Shown here: piece by piece, positions 56,870 through 64,000 of the stretch
How positions within the stretch are numbered: the first letter of the stretch is position 1
Layout of the letters: every line of letters starts with the position of its first letter
Assembly: GCA_936450465.1 (NCBI GenBank)
Contig: OW388289.1
Span: forward strand, 77,736,593 to 77,800,592
DNA length: 64,000 nucleotides
Direction of reading: 5' to 3'
Source of the DNA: Gibbula magus
Taxonomy: Eukaryota > Mollusca > Gastropoda > Trochida > Trochidae
The notes under the pieces: generated by a model
What the model was told of the DNA's origin: nothing
Databases searched by the model: none
The model's input: the letters and a program-made list of their open reading frames with translations, nothing else
Made by a program: the position numbers and the translations under genes

Positions 56870-59040
56870 TGCGGAGTATAGGACAGTGTATCAGGAGTTG
56901 AATAAGTGACTTGTGAGTTGCCTTATATGTCTTCGTGATTATTTATAAACGTGTCATCGCTCCCCTGGAGCAACAAACTGAACCAATTCTGTTGAGTGGT
57001 TTCACCTATATTATTTGATAACTCATTGCGGGATCAGTTCGGGAAGAAGATGTAACTATTATATACAATGATAGCTTTTAGCGAAGGAATTGATGAATGT
57101 GATTGTTAGTATTCATAGTTTTAATTTCGTTATTTACTACTGACACCATTCTTGTTTTCGCTCCTAACCTCTGTTTATTATCGCTTGAAAGCGAGTGCAG
57201 AAATGGAGTGTCCTATTTGCAATTGAATCCAATTGTACAATCAGCGGCGCCGTTGTAAGAGTGATATCATGATGAAAAACTCAACGTTTTCTCGTTTAAT
57301 GTTAATTTCCTCGAAATACGCTATTTGCTTTTGTGACAACTATTGATCATAAACATGCTTATAAAAAAAGACAAAATAAGAGACAAATACCCAAAATAGT
57401 TCATTTGTGTTATTTACATCAGACACATTCGAAGGACATATACTAATGAGCAATACCCTTAGGGGTCAAATGCCTAGATCTTTGAAGTTACTAGGTCGAC
57501 ATGGTCGCTGAAAGATGAGTTTTCATTGGTTAAAAAGCAGAGCTACAGTATGAGGTTCCTACTGCCCCCGTTAGGGAATTTTGCTGGAGTTCTCGATTTC
57601 AAACGATGTAGAACAGAGGTGTGAGAAGAGAACGTACTGACACAAGTAGGAGTGTGATTTTCAAGACATTACAAACTTAAACAATATTAGAACTTTAGCG
57701 GTTTAACAACTAATATTGGATAATTTGACTTTATTAAACATACAATGGCCATGCTGTAATAACTTAGCAATTCACTACATGTGCTCGTTCATCTTTGTGT
57801 TTCCACATATCGTCAAAGCACATGAAATGCAGGAAGAAAACAGCACAGTATGAGCCCTTGGTTGACATAAACACACGTAGTGCATGTCTGATGAGACTCT
57901 GAGGTGATCCCACACAATGAACATGATGGAGCAGGTGGTTCCATGTTGTCTTACTGAAATATGCAGATAACTTGACATTGTCAAGCAAATAACTTAGCTT
58001 GTGATAGTCTTTTACACACTTGGGTATACACAAGCATCGAGGTGTTCATCCATTTAAAAGAAATGTTAAAAAGTGTTTCGTATGTTATGGCTGCATGTAA
58101 TTACTAAATCATGGCTGTATATAAAGGGCATGTGTAAAGATATAATGTAGGTTGTACGTCAGTGAAAACCCACGAGCAAAACATCTCAAACACATGTGTG
58201 CATGCTGGTTTTAATGCTTTGGGGACAATGACAAAGAATTGTTGCATATTTAAACCTCCGACATGATGTTACATGATGTCGTGAGTCCAATTGTTGTGTC
58301 ACATCGTCTGCAAACAAAACATCTTTAACACATTCACTTACGCGAGACGGCATTGTGTGATTGTGTAATATATGAGCTTCCGGGATAACCGACACAACGT
58401 TATAATACACAAGAGAGTATATTATGCCGTACACAAAACAGTTCTACATGGGTGACTTGTACACTCTTCAAAATAAGAAACGCAATATCACTTCTGAACT
58501 AGAGCTATTATTTCTGCCTAGTAATGTCACGACCGGCTTCACCACCTACGTCAACGACATGCAGCGGTGAATTATAAAAAGTTTCATAAAATGCAACAAA
58601 AAATATATATACTTATTATATACTATATATACTATAACATTTCTTAAACGTATTTTGAAAATTATGTTTTCTCAAATTTGTCATTCATTATTAAAGTTTA
58701 TACAATATATTGTTACGTAAAGAAGGTTAAACATCTTATTACACGAACCGATAAGTCTTATCGAGGAAAAGGTTATCCGTATTGCAAGATATAATATTGT
58801 TCTACAGTGTGAGAGGTTTTTTTGGAGGTCGCATGTGATTTTGAGAGTTCAGGGAGCAATATAATTCTGCCTAGACCGGAAGCCTTTTCACATGCAAACG
58901 TTTTACAATATCTTCAACTTTCTCTTTAGTTACCGTAAAAGTATCACATTTAGCCCCGGTTCCTTTAAAGCTTGGAAAGAAAGTATTGTGACCATTTATG
59001 GTCAAGATCAATTTGAAATACTCATTCAAACGCTATGCAT
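56870..59040. other. Region upstream of the channel gene
   Basis: It may hold the promoter and 5' exons. Minus-strand frames at 57764-58033 and 58186-58434 show no family motifs. CTCTTCAAAATAAGAAACGC at about 58464 resembles one end of a Tc1-like element, but no partner end was found. Confidence 0.4.
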
Positions 59041-59309
59041 TTTTACAATCAGAAACAAAACAAGTTAGATTTTCTGATAATCTTTTGTTTAATATGTGTT
59101 ATGCATTTACTTGAGCAAGAATGCTTTATTGGATAGCGTTACAGTTTCCAGTGACAGCTTTTCCTTTTAATATGTTCGAGTCGTGAGAAAACTGATCCAC
59201 ATGCTCGTTTGCTAATACTTCATGTCGGTAACTTTCAGTTGTTGTTTATGTTCATAATATCGGATAAAGTGTTTGTTATTTATACGTTTTTTTAAGCAAT
59301 GGGGTTCCT

Positions 59310-60025
59310 TTCTTGTATTCTCTTCTTAAATGTGAATCAAATCAGGGTTTGTCATGTCTCTTCATGACTACCTTTGAAAACATGATTGTGTAAATATTTA
59401 GATTCAATTCACTATAGAATATATCACAAAATTCATTGACACCTTCACAAGCTTTAAATAGTTCAGCTGAGTTTTTTTCATTGATACGTTCACTCAACGA
59501 TGTATAGTTACCTTGATTTTAACAAAATATGTCTATTATATATACATGTATGTCATTTTTTATATTTACAGAAGTTGTCATTTTTTATATGTCTTTTTTA
59601 TCACATATTGAACACCGTAAGCAATATTATCGACAATCTTCACTTATTATTATTGAATCTTAGGTTCTTTAATAATATATCTCAGAATCTCACTCAACAT
59701 AATATATATGAGGTTATTACCTCTATCAGATAGAAAATAAGCATTACAATCACAAAATAAAATTGTTTGACTAGTGCCATCTAATGCACTTTCAATACTA
59801 GTGTCCAATCGCTCCCAAAACTCGACTACTAATATTCAGGTCTATATGCTAAACATATGATAAGCGAGTTGGAGTATTTAATCCAGATTGTTTCGTCATA
59901 TACATGTATATTCTCTAGGTCACCCATCCTCTTATATGCATGGTTCTCTCTGATATAATTTACAACACTCCCACCGAATGAGTTCTTGTCTATCCGAACT
60001 TGGTCATGGTAACCCGTCGACATTA
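59310..60025 (-). pseudogene. LINE endonuclease relic
   Basis: Minus-strand frames read FGGSVVNYIRENHAYKRMGD, then ETIWIKYSNSLIICLAYRPE (60000-59832). After a frame change comes TILFCDCNAYFLSDRGNN, then LSEILRYIIKEPKI. This matches the second half of the apurinic-type endonuclease domain of CR1-like LINEs (GGVxxYIR, EIWI, YRPP, GDFN with Gly lost, LxxxIxEPTR). A later segment near 59500-59330 resembles the linker before the RT. Stops show decay. Confidence 0.72.
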
Positions 60026-60104
60026 TCGAACCATTATCTGTGTTTTAATAGAAGTGTCTTGCAGTAAAACCAACCATTTGGTTATCTTATACACACTTGC
60101 ATAG

Positions 60105-60245
60105 AAAAGTGAGAAATATACCCATACTTTTCCGAGTGTATCGAATGATACCCTACACTTTTCCCCGTGGGGCCCTTACGAGGCGGAGCGGAATAATGCT
60201 CCCACGGAGAAAAGTGTAGGGTAGGAAAAGTATGGGTATATCTGT
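60105..60245. repeat. Nested palindrome
   Basis: ATATACCCATACTTTTCC pairs with GGAAAAGTATGGGTATAT, and CCCTACACTTTTC pairs with GAAAAGTGTAGGG. The second pair lies inside the first. Confidence 0.85.
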
Positions 60246-60439
60246 CGTATACCCCACTTACGGTCGAGTGTAAGCGGATACTATTTCATATTATTTCTAA
60301 ACAAATACAGCTGCAAACAATCTTGTGTATGACACGCACAAACCAAATACGGCTTTATCTATAACAACGCAGCCCGTGCTGCGTTGTATGGTTCCCCATG
60401 TTTGGGGTTCGAAATCTAATTGATATAGCCTAATGACGG

Positions 60440-60965
60440 TATCGTCAACGCAGATGCACGTGCATCTTGCTGAAATGTACAGCTAACGTTATAAACTGCA
60501 TGGCTAATGTCAACGTGGCCAAAGTTTAGAGAAAACAGAACCAACTTTCAGTATGTTAAGACATTTCGCACCCAAACTTAAATTACATTCTTATATAAAA
60601 AGAAATACATAAATTTGTGATATTAATTCACGCATTATAAGAACCTTTTTCATTTGGTCATGAAAAAATGTTCAAGTTTCAACTTGCTTCAAGGTGTAAT
60701 GGTTAGGTCGTTCGGTCAGAAAGCAACAGGACAAGGGTTCGATCCCATGTGCCTTTTATGTTCATTTTTATAAAGTATCATTAGTTAGATTTGGAAATTT
60801 AGAAAATTGACTCCATTGTTTCTCAGTTGTTAAAAGTGTAGGAATAAAGGGGAAAAGTATAGGTATATCAGAAAAGGGTTAGGTGTATCGGCTTATACAC
60901 CTACACTTGTAACAAAAGAAACCATAGCAACGAGACCGGAAGTGGTGTATAACCTAGCTTATTCC
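60440..60965 (+). mobile_element. Dispersed repeat with tRNA-like SINE head, copy 2
   Basis: Opposite-strand relative of the copy in the arrestin intron. The tRNA-like block 60685-60755 has an A-box-like TAATGGTTAGGTCGTTCGG and a B-box-like GGGTTCGATCCC. Outer blocks ATGTACAGCTAACGTTATAA and ACCATAGCAACGAGACCGGA match the other copy. The ends of the block do not pair as an acceptor stem, so it is a SINE relic and not a working tRNA gene. Confidence 0.78.
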
Positions 60966-61639
60966 TTACTCTTCAGGTGAAATACTGTTACGGTTTTATC
61001 GTGCCAGTGTCGGCCAGGATTGGACTCAAAATAAGGCCTAAAAATATAAAAAAAATGTAAAAAAAATCTTAGCCAATGATAAAAGATGGGCTTACGATAG
61101 ATATTAGGGCTAAGATCGGCTAGTGGAAAGGCCCCCAGTTCCTTTTCCGTATCAAGTATCTGTTGAGGTCCTACTTACACTGAATTTGTCTGATGGCTCG
61201 TTCTGGTTCTACGAGAACGAAAATGCGTCCATCTTTTGTCCATGTAATTTCAATCCATCGGGACGTTTTTCAGTTCACGTACCTTTTCATCTACCATTTA
61301 TAGTTTTCTTGTCAATAAATATATCTGAATACCATGTCTCTTTGTCTCGTTTATCTAATGCAATTAATTCAATTAAGACTTGATCCAGGAACAAGCAAGT
61401 TTCTTGGACATGTCCACGACCCTATAACCCCAAGATAATTACTTGACCACCAATGAAATATTCCTTTTACCAGATTTGAATTCATTGTGACAACTTTATG
61501 AAAATATCTTAACACTTCAATTTATATTTTTATCTGTTGCCTCCTCCATCCCATATCACCTCGTAAAGCAATGTTTGAACTGTTTTCTGCACTTCAAAGA
61601 AAAGTCGACAGTCTTTGTGTTGCATTGGGCTAAATTCTG

Positions 61640-62610
61640 TATTAGCATTCAGACCCCATACCATCCTGTCTCAACGTAAAACGTATTCGTTCCGCTCCAC
61701 GTACATACCATGCATATAAAACCTCACATTACATTGTTTCGACCAATTTGAAAGATGATTCAGAGATGTCTGCATATTTCTTACATCTGGGAATTTAAAC
61801 ACTATATCATAATAAAGTTGAATTTTATTATTCATATTAACACCACAGTTGAGCTTGCTGAATGTGTCAGCCAAGGCATTGATCAGTCTGATTAAAATCG
61901 ACCTTGTTCCGAGGAATAAAATTTGAAAAATGTTGCATCTACCGGGATACGAACTTGTTCTGTAGATCCCTCGCCACAAGGTCTGAAAACACCCCATACA
62001 GGCGCGTGTTCAGAACCAGTTTAGCGCAGCCAAAGCCCAGTCAAATAGCTGACCAATCACATCATATTATTTAAACGGTCGCTGTTTTGAAAGCATTCGG
62101 AACAGACAAAAGGATAGCTGTTTGGAGTTATCTGCCCCTAGCTTCTCGCACCGAAAGCATTTGTTGGACGTCTTTTGATTGGCCAGCTGAATTGCGCCCG
62201 AACACGCTAGTGTACGCGGTGTTTTCAGACGGTTTAGCGTGGAAACCTCCGAACGATAGGTCACGAGTTCGTATCCCGGTAGATGCACTATTTTGCAATT
62301 TTTATTCCACGGAAAACCGTCGATTTTAATCAGACTGAGGCATTGATGAACATCGAAAATAGAGTTGGTAAAGGCAACATCTTTGCTTCACTCCCTTTGA
62401 AACATCAAACCATATTTTTTTTTACTTTATTGAGTTTTAAATAACATTGGACACTTTTATACGGTGATTGAATGGAATTAAGCAACAATCCTTGAATATA
62501 TATTTGATTTAATTTATATATATTTAATCTGTACCACAGTATATTTATCTTTGCAAAATCGAACCCGTTGTTCATATCAGCAAAGCACACATGCATCAAT
62601 AGCCTGGACA
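61640..62610 (-). pseudogene. LINE reverse-transcriptase relic split by an inverted repeat
   Basis: On the minus strand, 62590-62420 encodes CFADMNNGFDFAKINILWYR, then LLLNSIQSPYKSVQCYLKL, resembling RT block FxDxxxAFDxVNxxxLWxKL and IxSxYxxxxxxV. Downstream, 61790-61671 encodes MQTSLNHLSNWSKQCNVRFY, resembling LQxxLNxLxxWxxxWxLxxN. Between them lies the inverted repeat at 61860-62360. All frames are degraded. Confidence 0.5.
61860..62360. repeat. Imperfect inverted pair of about 150 bp arms
   Basis: Left-arm pieces GCATCTACCGGGATACGAAC and GATCAGTCTGATTAAAATCG are matched on the right by GTTCGTATCCCGGTAGATGC and CGATTTTAATCAGACTGA. GAGTTCGTATCCCGG resembles a tRNA B box, so this may be two SINE copies inserted head to head. 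Confidence 0.7.
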
Positions 62611-62799
62611 TTATGTAATATGTTATACATTATTTGTGTTGAAGACTGTTTTGGCCTAAAATATAAAAATAAAAATGTTTCTGGTCTTTACAGGCTGAAA
62701 ATAATGATGCGATGTTGGAATGAAGAGATAAACAAACAAAATTATGCAATTATTTATATAAATAAAGCACAAACCCTCTTAAATATGTATTACTAATCC

Positions 62800-64000
62800 A
62801 AATAGTCAATAATCTCACCCCTTCATTCATCTCAACAGAAACGAGTCACATTTTCTATGTCCAATGTTTTCTGAGGGTAAAAAATCATAATTATCTGCCC
62901 CTTACTTTTGTTAAAACCTCGAAAAAAAGACCTGAGGCTGGGTTTTAAACTGATATTGGCGGAAACCAGAAACAAATTCTTTATTTTGGGGGCCTTACCG
63001 ATTAGCTGGAGTAATAATAGAAACATGATTGATACGTTAGTGTTACTGCCTTGATTGTGTAGTACACGAGGGAAGGCTATCACAAGGCTTATGTTACATG
63101 ATATGGACATTAAATAAATTCTGATTAAAGTCCTATAGCAGATAATTGTTACGGACATTGAATGCCTGGAATCCTTTACTTAAGCGCTTGTATTGACTTC
63201 ATGTTGTGTCGCAGGGGACGTCCATTATGATGTTTGTTATTTTATATGGTTTGTGGTGGATAGGAAGTGAAGGTATTTACTTCATGTTGTGGAATGGAAT
63301 ATCCCGATTGTTACACGATATTGAATAAAGCTAAAACATGATGACGTGTGACGTGGAAGTCGGGAAGTTTACTGTAAAACAAGGCAGACTTTTAAATATA
63401 TTATGTATTGTATATGGAAGTGGGAACCTAATGAGATAACATTATAACAATAATTTACTTTGTTTGGGGAAGTCATAGATCGGGAAATACAAAAGAGACT
63501 AATAGGGGATTCTTAATATTACCTCATGAATATCCATGAGGTATAAGAAACTGAGCTCTCGAAATCGAAAACGAGGCTAAGGCCGCTTTCGAAACCCGGA
63601 AGTACCATTCACATAGCATTGACAAGTCAGTAGCTATTTCAAAAATCACTTAATTTCATTAAATATTATGATTAAATCACTTGATAAACGTATATGTCGA
63701 TTATCTTCAATTATCACAGCTTAGGATACTATTTTACATGCAAGGCGAGATTTTTTCGAATAGTTTACGGCGGCACTTTCTCGTTGTGCTTACCGTCATT
63801 TTGCGCTGTAAATCTGACAAACTCGTTTGGTTTCCGTGTTCAAATGTAAACAAATACGAATGACAATTTACACACTATCCATTTAAGCAATGAAATCATT
63901 ATATTTGGTCACTGGATGGGAAGAAACTTTGCAAATCATAGCCATCACTCGGCTAAACCGTCGCATCTTGTGACATGCCTACGAATTACAAATGGGTCAT
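62800..64000. other. Unassigned intergenic sequence
   Basis: No supported gene. A small palindrome TACCTCATGAATATCCATGAGGTA lies at about 63521-63544. Confidence 0.5.

Noticed and set aside
60685..60755. A functional tRNA gene
   Set aside because: A-box and B-box-like motifs are present but the ends do not form an acceptor stem, and the block lies inside a dispersed repeat with a second copy.

Overview
The window is AT-rich animal genomic DNA: genes are split into short exons by GT-AG introns, gene density is low, and transposon relics, hairpin elements and minisatellites are common. No bacterial or viral gene organisation is present. The two clear genes and the mix of Tc1/mariner, LINE, tRNA-derived SINE and snap-back elements fit an invertebrate, most likely a lophotrochozoan such as a mollusc. 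That placement is inference; no species can be named from the sequence.

Two protein-coding genes were reconstructed by translating between splice sites. (1) A plus-strand alpha-arrestin (arrestin domain-containing protein) has seven coding exons from 16501 to 24894 and encodes 370 residues. (2) A minus-strand ENaC/degenerin-family sodium channel has eleven coding exons from 56851 down to 41647, 635 codons including the stop. It has the His-Gly gate motif, TM1, the FPAVTICN motif, the Cys-rich extracellular domain and TM2. All its introns are GT-AG with compatible phases. It also has a Gly/Ser-rich insertion of about 90 codons that contains one in-frame TGA.

Layout. 1-700: possible terminal exon of an unknown gene. 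708-3265: 33-bp minisatellite. 3.4-9 kb: hairpin elements, a Tc1-type transposon (6314-7520) and a LINE reverse-transcriptase relic (7740-8905). 9-16.4 kb: mostly unassigned sequence with a hairpin, a short Tc1-like element and a candidate signal-peptide exon (12860). 16.5-25.7 kb: the arrestin gene; its third exon-intron junction has been amplified into 26 tandem copies of the 5' splice site (20087-21595). 26-41.6 kb: intergenic DNA with SINE copies, a 41-bp minisatellite (33640-35517), an L1-like 3' end, a Tc1 relic and a 1.2-kb terminal-inverted-repeat element. 41.6-56.9 kb: the sodium-channel gene, with an L1-like relic and other repeats in its introns. 57-64 kb: LINE endonuclease and reverse-transcriptase relics, a tRNA-headed SINE and palindromes.

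The two genes do not form a shared pathway or cluster. The most unusual features are the amplified splice junction of the arrestin gene, its probable GC-AG intron, and the sodium channel's Gly/Ser insertion with its internal stop and its Gly-Trp-Ser filter motif.
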